Notes under the pieces: generated by a model
Seen by the model: the letters and a program-made list of their open reading frames with translations, nothing else
Told to the model about the DNA's origin: nothing
Databases searched by the model: none
Part shown: piece after piece, positions 34,447-41,143 of the stretch
Numbering within the stretch: position 1 is the stretch's first letter
How the letters are laid out: each line of letters starts with the position of its first letter
DNA from: Alphaproteobacteria bacterium
GTDB taxonomy: Bacteria > Pseudomonadota > Alphaproteobacteria > UBA8366 > GCA-2717185
DNA length: 41,143 nucleotides
Assembly (NCBI GenBank): GCA_040905865.1
Contig: JBBDQU010000016.1
Coordinates: forward strand, 9,785-50,927
Direction of reading: 5' to 3'
Translations under genes and position numbers: made by a program

Positions 34447-34481
34447 GAGTAACCGGACGCAATACTTGCGTCCGGTTACTC
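34447..34481. terminator. Perfect 16-bp hairpin downstream of the PRC-barrel gene
   Basis: Arms GAGTAACCGGACGCAA (34447-34462) and its exact complement (34466-34481) enclose a three-base loop. It lies 32 bases after the PRC-barrel stop and before the dodecin promoter, so it probably ends the PRC transcript. A T-run (TGTTTTTT) follows only on the + strand; on the - strand this gives an A-run before the hairpin, a bidirectional-like layout. Confidence 0.65.
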
Positions 34482-34513
34482 AAGATGTGTTTTTTAGGGA
34501 GCGGCATCCGGCA

Positions 34514-35296
34514 TCATCGACCGAACCCGTTGTCGTTCATTTTATTGTAGTCAAAAAGTTCGGCCCGCGAGACTTCCTCCCGCGAATACGGCAGGCGGTA
34601 ATATTCATGCCCGGGGCTCCAGGCATGCGGATACCTGTAGAACGGATAGGCAAAGGGTCCGACGTAGCCATGGCCGCTCGCTGGCGCGACGATAACCGAT
34701 CTGACGGCGCCGTCATTGTCGAAGATCAGGTCGGACACGTAACCGTAGTTTTCGTCGTTGGCGAGGACGACATAGTCGTCAAGCAATTCGGTTGCCTTCC
34801 ACTTGCGTGGGCCGGCGGTGACATCCTCCGCGACCCTTTTTGTCGCACCCACGTTCCCGACGACATGAAAGATCGAATAATCCTCGACCGTCTCCTCCCT
34901 GACGGGGATTGTCACGCGGTCGGCGTTTTCCCGGCCAACCTCGTCCCATGGCACGGCAACATGCGTGTCGCCAATATCCCAGAATCCGCCGACTTCCGCG
35001 ATAATGGCCAGGGCATGGCCATTTTCGTCGATAATAATGTTCTCCACTTCGCCGATTTCATCGCCTTCCGGACCGTACACACTGGTATCCATCAAGCGCC
35101 TTGCGCTCCATCCGTTGTCATAGAGCGCCTGATAATCCCAGTCGCGCAATGCGATAATGTCGACTGTTTCAGATCGCGCGGCGGTCTTTTCTGACGCGTT
35201 TGCGGGGCGCTGTTCCTGTCCTGATGCCGGTGCGGTCAAGGCGATGCCCAACGCGGCCGCCAACGACGCAACGGTCAGATATGTCTGCCGGGGCAT
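34514..35296 (-). CDS. Exported protein with two PRC-barrel domains
   Basis: A 260-residue protein with a signal peptide (YLTVASLAAALGIALTAPASG). Two PRC-barrel units can be read: LMDTSVYGPEGDEIGEVENIIIDENGHALAIIAEVG (about 67-103) and ATELLDDYVVLANDENYGYVSDLIFDNDGAVRSVIVA (about 165-202). A Tyr/Pro/His-rich tail follows (GPFAYPFYRYPHAW). Secreted PRC-barrel proteins are common in alphaproteobacterial stress regulons, but their ligand is unknown. ATG at 35296 has AGGAGG upstream and an exact EcfG promoter beyond it. Confidence 0.87.
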   Translation of the reverse strand: MPRQTYLTVASLAAALGIALTAPASGQEQRPANASEKTAARSETVDIIALRDWDYQALYDNGWSARRLMDTSVYGPEGDEIGEVENIIIDENGHALAIIAEVGGFWDIGDTHVAVPWDEVGRENADRVTIPVREETVEDYSIFHVVGNVGATKRVAEDVTAGPRKWKATELLDDYVVLANDENYGYVSDLIFDNDGAVRSVIVAPASGHGYVGPFAYPFYRYPHAWSPGHEYYRLPYSREEVSRAELFDYNKMNDNGFGR

Positions 35297-35332
35297 GGTA
35301 TCCTCCTGGGTCGGTGAACGTTCCGGGATGGT

Positions 35333-35357
35333 AACGCCGGCGTCCGGTGCGTGTTCC
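35333..35357 (-). promoter_or_regulatory. EcfG-type promoter of the PRC-barrel gene
   Basis: On the - strand GGAAC (35357-35353), 16-base spacer, CGTT (35336-35333). The inferred TSS near 35326 lies about 30 bases before the ATG. Confidence 0.85.
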
Positions 35358-35410
35358 GAAACCGCACCCTTCGGTCCCGTTTCGGTCCCGTCGGCAATTC
35401 CCGAAATGCC

Positions 35411-36529
35411 TCATCGAAGCGGGCGGAGACGTCGAACGGCGCCTTCGGACTCGTCGATCAGTATGTAGATGTAGCCGTCCGGACCCTGCTCGACATCGCG
35501 CACGCGTTCACCGATCGGGATACGTTCTTCGTTGGCAACTTTGCCACCATCGAGGTCGAGCCTGACGAGCGCATGCTCGGTCAGTCCGGCAATCAGCAGA
35601 TCCCCTTTCCAGTCCGGGAATGCATCGCCGCCATAGAAGGCGATTCCCGACGGCGAAACGACCGGGTTCCAGTGATAAACCGATCCCGCAAGATCGGGAC
35701 GCTCCGACGGATCGGGAATGTCGATAAATGTATAGTGGCGACCCCAGCTTACCAGCGGCCAGCCATAGTTTTTCCCCGCTTCGGGAATGTTGATTTCGTC
35801 GCCGCCGCGCGGCCCTAATTCGCTGATCCACAGCGCACCGGTCTCCGGATGAATGGCCGCGCCCTGAACATTGCGATGACCGTAGGACCAGATTTCCGGC
35901 TTTGCGTTCCGGTCGCCGACAAATGGATTATCCTCGGGTACGTTTCCATCCGGCCTGATTCGGACGATGGTTCCCAGATGATCGGACAGATCCTGAGCAG
36001 GATCGAATTTGAATCGTTCGCCCAGCGTGATGAACATGGCGCCATCCGGCGCGAATACAATTCGCGATCCGAAATGCTTGCCGCCGGAAACTTTCGGTTC
36101 CTGTCGGAAGACGACCGCCACGTCGGTCAAACGCTCATCGTTCAATTTACCGCGGGCAACCGCGGTAGAGGCGCCGCCCTCGCCCGGTTCCGCATAGGAA
36201 AGGTAGATGAGCCGGTTCGACGCAAATTCGGGATCGAGCGCGATATCCAGCAGTCCACCCTGGTCCTCGGCATAGACTTCCGGAACACCGGCGACCGGCG
36301 CCGATATCTGGCCATCCTGAGAAACGATCCGCAACCGGCCCGGGCGTTCGGTCACCAGTATCCGGCCATCCGGCATGAACGCCATGCTCCATGGATGCTC
36401 CAGTCCGCCCGCGACAAGTTCGGTGCCGACCGATCCCGCGCTGGTTATTACCGTGCCGCCGGTGACACTGCTGGCCGGCGCACACGCCAACCCCATAATG
36501 GACATCAGGATGACGATCGCCGATCGCAT
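35411..36529 (-). CDS. PQQ-dependent sugar dehydrogenase-like lipoprotein
   Basis: A six-bladed beta-propeller of the glucose/sorbosone dehydrogenase family (as in Asd), 372 residues. Blade signatures include GLEHPWSMAFMPDGRILVTERPGRL, GGLLDIALDPEFASN, SGGKHFGSRIVFAPDGAMFITLG, WSYGHRNVQGAAIHPETGALWISELGPRGGDEINI and YGWPLVSWG; these hold the PQQ and Ca2+ site in characterised enzymes. The signal (MRSAIVILMSIMGLACAP) has a lipobox-like LAC. ATG at 36529 is preferred for its AAGGG site and signal peptide; ATG at 36583 is possible, and longer starts pass the EcfG promoter. The natural substrate is unknown. Confidence 0.88.
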   Translation of the reverse strand: MRSAIVILMSIMGLACAPASSVTGGTVITSAGSVGTELVAGGLEHPWSMAFMPDGRILVTERPGRLRIVSQDGQISAPVAGVPEVYAEDQGGLLDIALDPEFASNRLIYLSYAEPGEGGASTAVARGKLNDERLTDVAVVFRQEPKVSGGKHFGSRIVFAPDGAMFITLGERFKFDPAQDLSDHLGTIVRIRPDGNVPEDNPFVGDRNAKPEIWSYGHRNVQGAAIHPETGALWISELGPRGGDEINIPEAGKNYGWPLVSWGRHYTFIDIPDPSERPDLAGSVYHWNPVVSPSGIAFYGGDAFPDWKGDLLIAGLTEHALVRLDLDGGKVANEERIPIGERVRDVEQGPDGYIYILIDESEGAVRRLRPLR

Positions 36530-36832
36530 CTCTACCCTTGCAGGCGACAAGCCGCCGCGGACCTCGTGCCAATTCGTTCTCATATCCGTTAACCCCGATT
36601 GTTTCGTTCGTAAGCGGCATTTTGCTACAATAACGATACGATGCTCGATTTCGTTCCGACGGCTGAATGTTCCCCGTACCCGTTGCAGCAGGAAATCTCC
36701 CGCATCCCCTCGGGGAGCGGGCTTCGTCAACGTCCGGGCGCGGCGCGACCGCTCGGCGGTGACCTGATTGTTCTGCGTCATCGGACAGGCCAACGGGCGG
36801 ACCTTCAGAGTCGAGCTAAAGCCGGGACATGC
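36530..36832. other. Intergenic region upstream of the sugar dehydrogenase gene
   Basis: About 300 bases. It contains the EcfG promoter at 36632-36657 and an imperfect GC-rich hairpin near 36699-36721 (CCCGC.TCCCC against GGGGAGCGGG) that could end the small-peptide transcript but lacks a T-run. No additional gene is evident. Confidence 0.5.
36632..36657 (-). promoter_or_regulatory. EcfG-type promoter of the sugar dehydrogenase-like gene
   Basis: On the - strand GGAAC (36657-36653), 17-base spacer, CGTT (36635-36632). The inferred TSS near 36625 is about 96 bases before ATG 36529 or 42 before ATG 36583. Confidence 0.83.
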
Positions 36833-36919
36833 CTAGAAGATCAGCATCAGAATCCCGATGACAACCAGAAGTCCGACCAGGAAGATGAAACCGACCGTGC
36901 CGCCAATGAACCTGAACAT
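36833..36919 (-). CDS. 28-residue hydrophobic membrane peptide
   Basis: A short ORF encoding 28 residues: a short MFRF head and then a single glycine-containing hydrophobic helix to the end (GFIFLVGLLVVIGILMLIF). ATG at 36919 has GGGAGA seven bases upstream. Such single-span peptides are often stress-induced and missed by gene callers. A near-EcfG motif (TGAAC-N16-CGTT, 37013-37037) lies about 95 bases upstream. It has the same length as the peptide at 15423-15509, although the sequences are not obviously related. Confidence 0.55.
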   Translation of the reverse strand: MFRFIGGTVGFIFLVGLLVVIGILMLIF

Positions 36920-36950
36920 TCTTAATTCTCCCATGTATCCATAGCACCTT

Positions 36951-37004
36951 CACGTGTTGGCTGGGTCGCCAGAGGCGATTCCAAACAAACACGACCTGAT
37001 CCAG
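36951..37004. repeat. Diverged copy of the sodB/DUF296 intergenic repeat
   Basis: The sequence CTGGGTCGCCAGAGGCGATT at 36961-36980 aligns with 20821-20840, and the following segment (CAAACAAACACGACCTGATCC) aligns with the right arm at 20842-20861 with one insertion. The left arm is only partly conserved. Two related copies 16 kb apart imply a dispersed repeat family. Confidence 0.65.
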
Positions 37005-37012
37005 GATTAACG

Positions 37013-37037
37013 AACGCTGAACGGACGACATTGTTCA
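37013..37037 (-). promoter_or_regulatory. Possible variant EcfG promoter of the small peptide
   Basis: On the - strand TGAAC (37037-37033), 16-base spacer, CGTT (37016-37013): one mismatch in the -35 element. Position and strand suit the 28-residue peptide ORF ending at 36833. Confidence 0.4.
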
Positions 37038-37123
37038 GATTGTCGATCGCCTGGGGAACTGGCACGGCCATTGACGCTCCGGGCGGCAGCCATTGAGCCG
37101 GTAAACGGGCTGTCGGCGTTTTA

Positions 37124-39295
37124 TCACCGTCGCTCGTCTTCGACGGCGCACCATGCGAGGAATGGTTCCCGGTCCTGCAGAAAGGCCATGGTTTCTTCCG
37201 GCGTCAGCCATTTCTCCAGCGCCGCCAGGTCCGCGGCACGCTCCGATTTGGTCCGCGCCAGAACCCCCGGTACGTCGATTTGTTCCGGAGCGGATTCCGT
37301 CCGGTCCTCGATCTGCGCCAGATGCCAGTCGCGCAGCGACCGGTCGCGGACGAGATGCCGCAGCGGCCCGTCCGGTTCCACCGCGAAGCGTTCAAGGTTT
37401 TCCTCATACGCGGCCAGTATCCCGGGCAGACGCCGTTCTTCGGGCGTGCGCAGAATGGCGAGGCGGCGCAGCGCGTTGCCCCAGCCCACGCTGCCGCCGA
37501 TCCAGGACAGCGGCGCGGCCAGAACCAGCCCCGCGGTTATCGGCAGCATCCACAGGAAAAGGTCGGGGTTGAGCGTCCAGGCCAGCAGGCCCAGCCCCGC
37601 GCCCGCGCCCATGTGCCATCGATGCGCCCGCACCGCATCGGCGAAGGGAATACTGCCGTCGCCGCGCCGCTGGGGCGCCCAGCCGCTGTCCCCGCCGAGC
37701 AGCACCTCGCGTACGATCCGGGACTGCGCCATCATCATGATGGGGGCGTAGAGCACCGACATCAGCAGTTCCGCCACGACACCCGCCGTCAGCGCCAGCG
37801 GACCGCCGAAGCGGAACAACCGCCGGGGATGGAGCATGACCCCGAGCCATCCCAGCGTCTTGGGACCGAGCACCACGGCAATCGACAGTACGAAAAGGCC
37901 GATGGCGCGCTCGCTGTCGAAAACGGGCCAGGTGGGAAAGAGCGACGGTTCGGTGAAATATTCCGGCTGCGCAAGGGCTGCCTGCACCGCGATGACCAGC
38001 CCCACCGCCACCAGCCCGAACCACAATGGCGCGCTGAGATAGGCCATCATGCCGCTCAGCAGATGCATCCGGCTGACGAACCGCAGGCCGCGCGCAAATA
38101 CGAACCGGCCATGCTGCAGGTTGCCCTGGCACCACCGGCGGTCCCGCACCATCACGTCCTGCAGGGAAGGCGGCGCTTCCTCGAAGCTGTCCGGCAGATC
38201 CGCGTCGAGCCGGACGCCCCATCCGGCGCGAACCAGCAGGGCCGCCTCGATGAAATCGTGGCTCAGGACGGGCCCCCCGAACGGCGGCTTGCCGCCCAGG
38301 ATTGGCAGCCGGCACGCGGCGGCGAAGGCCTCCGTGCGGATGATGGCGTTATGGCCCCAGAAATTTCCGCTGCGGCCATGCCATGCGGCAAGGCCATGGC
38401 CGACGACCGGTCCGTAACACCGGTTGGCGAATTGCTGCAGACGGGCGTACAGGCTGCGCGCGCGGACAATCGCCGGCAGGGTCTGCAGCAGGCCGAGGCC
38501 CGGATCCGCGGCCAGCCGGCGGGTCATTTCGACGATGGTTTCCGGCCCGATCAGGCTGTCGGCGTCCAGCACCAGCATGGCGTCATAGGCGCCGCCCCAG
38601 CGCGAGACCCAGTCGGCGATGTTGCCAGCCTTGCGTTCCGTGTTGTCGCGGCGATGGCGGTAATAGATCGGACAGTCGTCGCTCGCCCCGGCGATCAGGC
38701 GCGCGAATGCGGCCTCTTCGGCGATCCAGGCCGCCGGACGATTACTGTCGCTGAGGATGAAGACGGCATACCGGCCGGGCGCCAGCCGTCCCAGGCCTTC
38801 CGTCATCGCGGACAGCCGCGCGGCGACGGAACCGCCGTCTTCGTTGTATACCGGCGCCAGTATCGCGGTGCGGAATGCAACCGGATCCTCGCCGGGCGGC
38901 CGGGCAAACGCGAGATCGGACCCGAGCTGCCGCAGGAATCCCAGGACGGCCTGACAGAATGCGAGGCTGATCCAGGTGAAATTCAGCGCGAAGAACACCA
39001 GGAACACCCATTGCAGGACCGTCAAACCGCCGGTCGCCATGACGCCATGCATTTCGATCACGCCATAACCGGAAAGACCGAGGGTTCCGGCGACGAGAAG
39101 AAGGCGGGCCGCGGCAGTGGTCAGCTTCCGCCATACGCTGCCGCCCGGCCGCCAGTTCCGGCGCAGCCCGTGCAGCGGCTGGCGGGGCATCGCCAGCGGC
39201 GCATCCGGCGGCCGCGACGGGCTGAGACCCGCATCCAGCAGCGTCTCAGCTGCGAAGCCAGCGATTGAGCCAGGTTTCACCGACCGGGTTTCCAT
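37124..39295 (-). CDS. opgH: Glucan biosynthesis glucosyltransferase OpgH/MdoH
   Basis: Inner-membrane GT2 glucosyltransferase that makes and exports the beta-glucan backbone of osmoregulated periplasmic glucans; up to 723 residues. Visible are the UDP-glucose/metal motif region (APVYNEDGG; LDADSLIGPETIVEM), the acceptor motif SHDFIEAALLVRAGWGVRLDADLP, and RRWCQGNLQHGRF as the Q/RxxRW-like element. About seven to eight membrane helices flank the catalytic domain. The family-typical APLAMPRQPL occurs near residue 32. The ATG at 39295 overlaps opgG by 50 bases; later starts (ATG 39190) would cut this conserved piece. Co-transcribed with opgG. Confidence 0.92.
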   Translation of the reverse strand: METRSVKPGSIAGFAAETLLDAGLSPSRPPDAPLAMPRQPLHGLRRNWRPGGSVWRKLTTAAARLLLVAGTLGLSGYGVIEMHGVMATGGLTVLQWVFLVFFALNFTWISLAFCQAVLGFLRQLGSDLAFARPPGEDPVAFRTAILAPVYNEDGGSVAARLSAMTEGLGRLAPGRYAVFILSDSNRPAAWIAEEAAFARLIAGASDDCPIYYRHRRDNTERKAGNIADWVSRWGGAYDAMLVLDADSLIGPETIVEMTRRLAADPGLGLLQTLPAIVRARSLYARLQQFANRCYGPVVGHGLAAWHGRSGNFWGHNAIIRTEAFAAACRLPILGGKPPFGGPVLSHDFIEAALLVRAGWGVRLDADLPDSFEEAPPSLQDVMVRDRRWCQGNLQHGRFVFARGLRFVSRMHLLSGMMAYLSAPLWFGLVAVGLVIAVQAALAQPEYFTEPSLFPTWPVFDSERAIGLFVLSIAVVLGPKTLGWLGVMLHPRRLFRFGGPLALTAGVVAELLMSVLYAPIMMMAQSRIVREVLLGGDSGWAPQRRGDGSIPFADAVRAHRWHMGAGAGLGLLAWTLNPDLFLWMLPITAGLVLAAPLSWIGGSVGWGNALRRLAILRTPEERRLPGILAAYEENLERFAVEPDGPLRHLVRDRSLRDWHLAQIEDRTESAPEQIDVPGVLARTKSERAADLAALEKWLTPEETMAFLQDREPFLAWCAVEDERR

Positions 39296-40799
39296 TCATA
39301 AGGGGTTGAAGGCGTATTTCGCATAACGGCGCGCTGCCGGGATCGAAGGTCACGAAAACCCGGAACCCGCCGGTCGATGGATTCGGCTGGATCCTTGTTT
39401 CCAGGAGCCGGCCTGTCGAAACCGAGACATGCGGGGTTACCTCGCCCGCCGCAATATTGGGCGCCGCGCCGTAATCGACGACGTACTGCTGCTTGCCGTT
39501 CGCGAGGTCGAGACCGAAGGCGCTGCGGCCGACCGTCGCAATATCCTGCGGCGGCGGATAATCGTTCGGCCATGTAAGCCGGTAGGAAAAGGGAAATGCC
39601 ACCCCCGGTTCGAGGGGCCGGCTCGGCCGCCAGTAGGCAACGATATTGTCGTTGCCCTCGAAGGGGGAGGGTATTTCCACGAGGTTGACGAAGCCCGCGC
39701 CCCAGTCGCCGCGCGGCGCGACCCATGCCGACGGCCGCTTGTCGTAGTGCGCCTCAAGATCCTGGAACTGTGAAAAATCACGGATCCTCTGAATCAGACC
39801 GAACCCTTTCGGGTTCTCGTCGACGAAGGCGCTGACCTGCAGGGCGGCGGGATTGGCGAGCGGGCGCCACAACCGTTCCCCCTGCCCGGTGACCATTGCA
39901 AGCCCCAGCGAATCATGGACGGCTGGGCGGTAATCCGGCCGGTCCGGCGGATCGATGGCGCCATGCATGAACATGGATGTCAGCGCGCCAAGGCCGATAT
40001 GGGTCAGGGGCGCGCGCGGGATCAGCGTCGCGTCCACGTCGATCGTCGTCGGCGCGCCGGGATAAATGCCAAAGCGGTAGGCGCCGGCAACACGGGGACT
40101 GTCGAGCAGGGCATGCGCCACAATGGCGTTGGCGCGAGACGACGGCCGCTCGATCCAGAACCGGCGAAAGGTCGGAAACTCCTCACCCGTCGGTTCCGCC
40201 ACGTCGATCGCAAGGCCCCGTGCCGACAGCCCGTAGTGCTGCCCCTTGGAAACGGCGCGCAGATAACTCGCGCCCTGGAAGACGATGAATTCATCACGAT
40301 AGTCGGGCCGGTTGAGCGGATAATGCAGCCGGAATCCGGCGAATTGCGCCACCTTGCTGATCAGGGCGCCGATTTCCGGGTTCGGCGCCTCGAAACTTTC
40401 CGGCCCCACGGCGATGGCGCGGGACCGACCGTCTTCGACGATGAAAACATCGACGCCATGCTTGTACAGCGAGCCAGGCGCAAAGAGCTCGATTGAAAAC
40501 GGCGTTGGAGCCTGGCCCCAGATGGCTTCATCCTTGCGGTACCGGATTTTGCGATAGGCATCGTAGTCGAGGTCTTGCAGCCCGGCGGGCAGGGCCGCGA
40601 GCGGCCGGAAGGGCTGCGATGCCAGCGCACGGGCCTGATTCACGACGGTGTCGCGGGTGAACGGTTCGGTGTCGCGGGCGGCCGGTTCCGTCCTGCCCGA
40701 CGGCCCCGCCATCCCGGCACCGGGAAGCATCAGGGACAGCCCGGCTGCCAGCCCGCCCATGACCTGTCGCCGGCACAGCAATCTTTCGTTGGCGCGCAT
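39246..40799 (-). CDS. opgG: Glucan biosynthesis protein OpgG/MdoG
   Basis: Periplasmic protein needed to branch or release osmoregulated periplasmic glucans, 517 residues. It starts with a twin-arginine-like signal (CRRQVMGGLAAGLSLMLPGAGMA). The mature protein shows the family's beta-sandwich features: YRKIRYRKDEAIWG, FELFAPGSLYKHGVD-like, SFEAPNPEIGALISKVAQFAGFRLHYPLN, FQGASYLRAVSKGQHYGLSARGLAID, and HDSLGLAMVTGQGERLWRPLANP. ATG at 40799 is chosen because it begins the signal and lies 41 bases after an exact EcfG promoter; the frame continues to 40886 past the promoter. opgH overlaps its end. Confidence 0.94.
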   Translation of the reverse strand: MRANERLLCRRQVMGGLAAGLSLMLPGAGMAGPSGRTEPAARDTEPFTRDTVVNQARALASQPFRPLAALPAGLQDLDYDAYRKIRYRKDEAIWGQAPTPFSIELFAPGSLYKHGVDVFIVEDGRSRAIAVGPESFEAPNPEIGALISKVAQFAGFRLHYPLNRPDYRDEFIVFQGASYLRAVSKGQHYGLSARGLAIDVAEPTGEEFPTFRRFWIERPSSRANAIVAHALLDSPRVAGAYRFGIYPGAPTTIDVDATLIPRAPLTHIGLGALTSMFMHGAIDPPDRPDYRPAVHDSLGLAMVTGQGERLWRPLANPAALQVSAFVDENPKGFGLIQRIRDFSQFQDLEAHYDKRPSAWVAPRGDWGAGFVNLVEIPSPFEGNDNIVAYWRPSRPLEPGVAFPFSYRLTWPNDYPPPQDIATVGRSAFGLDLANGKQQYVVDYGAAPNIAAGEVTPHVSVSTGRLLETRIQPNPSTGGFRVFVTFDPGSAPLCEIRLQPLMNGNPVGETWLNRWLRS

Positions 40800-40839
40800 T
40801 GTAATTGAACTTTCGATCGGAATCCTTATCCGGCACCAG

Positions 40840-40864
40840 AACGTGAAGCCGGCAATATGGTTCC
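40840..40864 (-). promoter_or_regulatory. EcfG-type promoter of opgGH
   Basis: On the - strand GGAAC (40864-40860), 16-base spacer, CGTT (40843-40840). The inferred TSS near 40833 gives a leader of about 34 bases to the opgG ATG. Confidence 0.83.
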
Positions 40865-40967
40865 GAATAAAGCGGCCATATGGCAACGGTTGGACTTAAA
40901 TAAGGCAACGCCGCCGGATCCGCCGCCAGCCGTCTCGAAACCGGTGGTCTATGCCGGGCAAGTTCAT

Positions 40968-41063
40968 AAAAATCGGTGACAAAAATCGGTGACAGTGCAC
41001 TATTTATAATTTCCAAAACCGGTGACAGTGCACTATTTAAAATCGGTGACAGTGCACTATTTT
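40968..41063. repeat. Short tandem repeat block at the window end
   Basis: Three full copies of GGTGACAGTGCACTATTT (starting 40988, 41021 and 41045) and one truncated copy (GGTGAC at 40975), each preceded by an A-rich AAAATCGG or similar. Spacing is irregular (13, 33 and 24 bases), unlike a CRISPR. Such GGTGACAGT blocks resemble repeats that accompany REP-associated Y1 transposases. It probably explains why the contig ends soon after. The remaining 80 bases hold no recognised gene. Confidence 0.7.
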
Positions 41064-41143
41064 TGATACGCTGCAATCTGCCCGACTTCGCCAGGGTACA
41101 ATCATGAATCGTTAACGTGCGAGGATTTCGGCGCGGAATGCCG

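Noticed and set aside
36816-37031. 71-residue ORF on the - strand
   Set aside because: Out of frame with the better-supported 28-residue peptide, crosses a repeat and has no ribosome site or domain.
37280-39268. 662-residue open frame on the + strand
   Set aside because: Antisense to opgH in a GC-rich gene; composition is Arg/Gln/His/Pro rich with no domain, and opgH is clearly the real gene.
40968-41063. CRISPR array
   Set aside because: Repeat unit is under 20 bases and spacing is irregular at 13, 33 and 24 bases, with A/T-rich filler and no cas genes.
40528-41076. ORF beginning with repeated NSALSP units
   Set aside because: The repeats are simply translations of the tandem DNA repeat and the rest is opgG antisense-frame sequence.

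Overview
The window looks like a chromosomal contig from an alphaproteobacterium, possibly Rhodospirillales-like (order uncertain). The lineage is suggested by the style of the pst/phoU operon, an HWE-type sensor kinase, receiver proteins of the FAT GUY type, opgGH, and above all many copies of the promoter motif GGAAC-N16/17-CGTT. That motif is the recognition sequence of EcfG, the general stress response (GSR) sigma factor found only in Alphaproteobacteria. No rRNA, tRNA, CRISPR array, prophage or complete insertion sequence was seen. Both ends look like assembly break points: a C homopolymer on the left and a short tandem repeat on the right.

Layout. (1) 34-3536, + strand: pstC-pstA-pstB-phoU, high-affinity phosphate uptake and its negative regulator. 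(2) 9418-3623, - strand: a CheB-CheR-PAS-HWE hybrid kinase, a cardiolipin synthase/PLD protein, an EEP-family hydrolase and a small unknown protein, headed by an EcfG promoter; a single-domain receiver (9529-9891) lies just upstream. (3) 10269-15331, + strand: a glutathione transferase, a three-subunit PaoABC/YagTSR-like molybdenum hydroxylase and a second single-domain receiver, each unit with its own EcfG promoter. (4) 15423-21294: tiny membrane peptides, an unknown secreted protein, ku-ligD (bacterial NHEJ), an Fe-type superoxide dismutase and a PPC/DUF296 protein, again with EcfG promoters. (5) 33251-21446, - strand: one tightly overlapping run of twelve genes encoding Alternative Complex III (actABCDEF), a conserved small membrane protein, a SCO copper chaperone and a caa3 oxygen reductase (subunits II with fused cytochrome c, I, III, IV). 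It forms a complete quinol-to-oxygen respiratory branch and has no visible EcfG motif. (6) 34045-40799, - strand: a periplasmic unknown, dodecin, a PRC-barrel protein, a PQQ-type sugar dehydrogenase-like lipoprotein, a 28-residue membrane peptide and opgGH (periplasmic glucans); EcfG promoters precede dodecin, the PRC-barrel gene, the dehydrogenase and opgG.

The main result is that twelve exact GGAAC-N16/17-CGTT sites lie on the correct strand just upstream of twelve transcription units, where about 0.6 would be expected by chance in the whole window under equal base frequencies. The window is therefore a dense GSR regulon island covering signalling, DNA end repair, oxidative defence, aldehyde and glutathione chemistry, flavin storage and envelope glucans, wrapped around a respiratory operon. 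PhyR, NepR and EcfG themselves are not in the window. All motif scanning was done by eye; start sites (TSS) are inferred from promoter position only.
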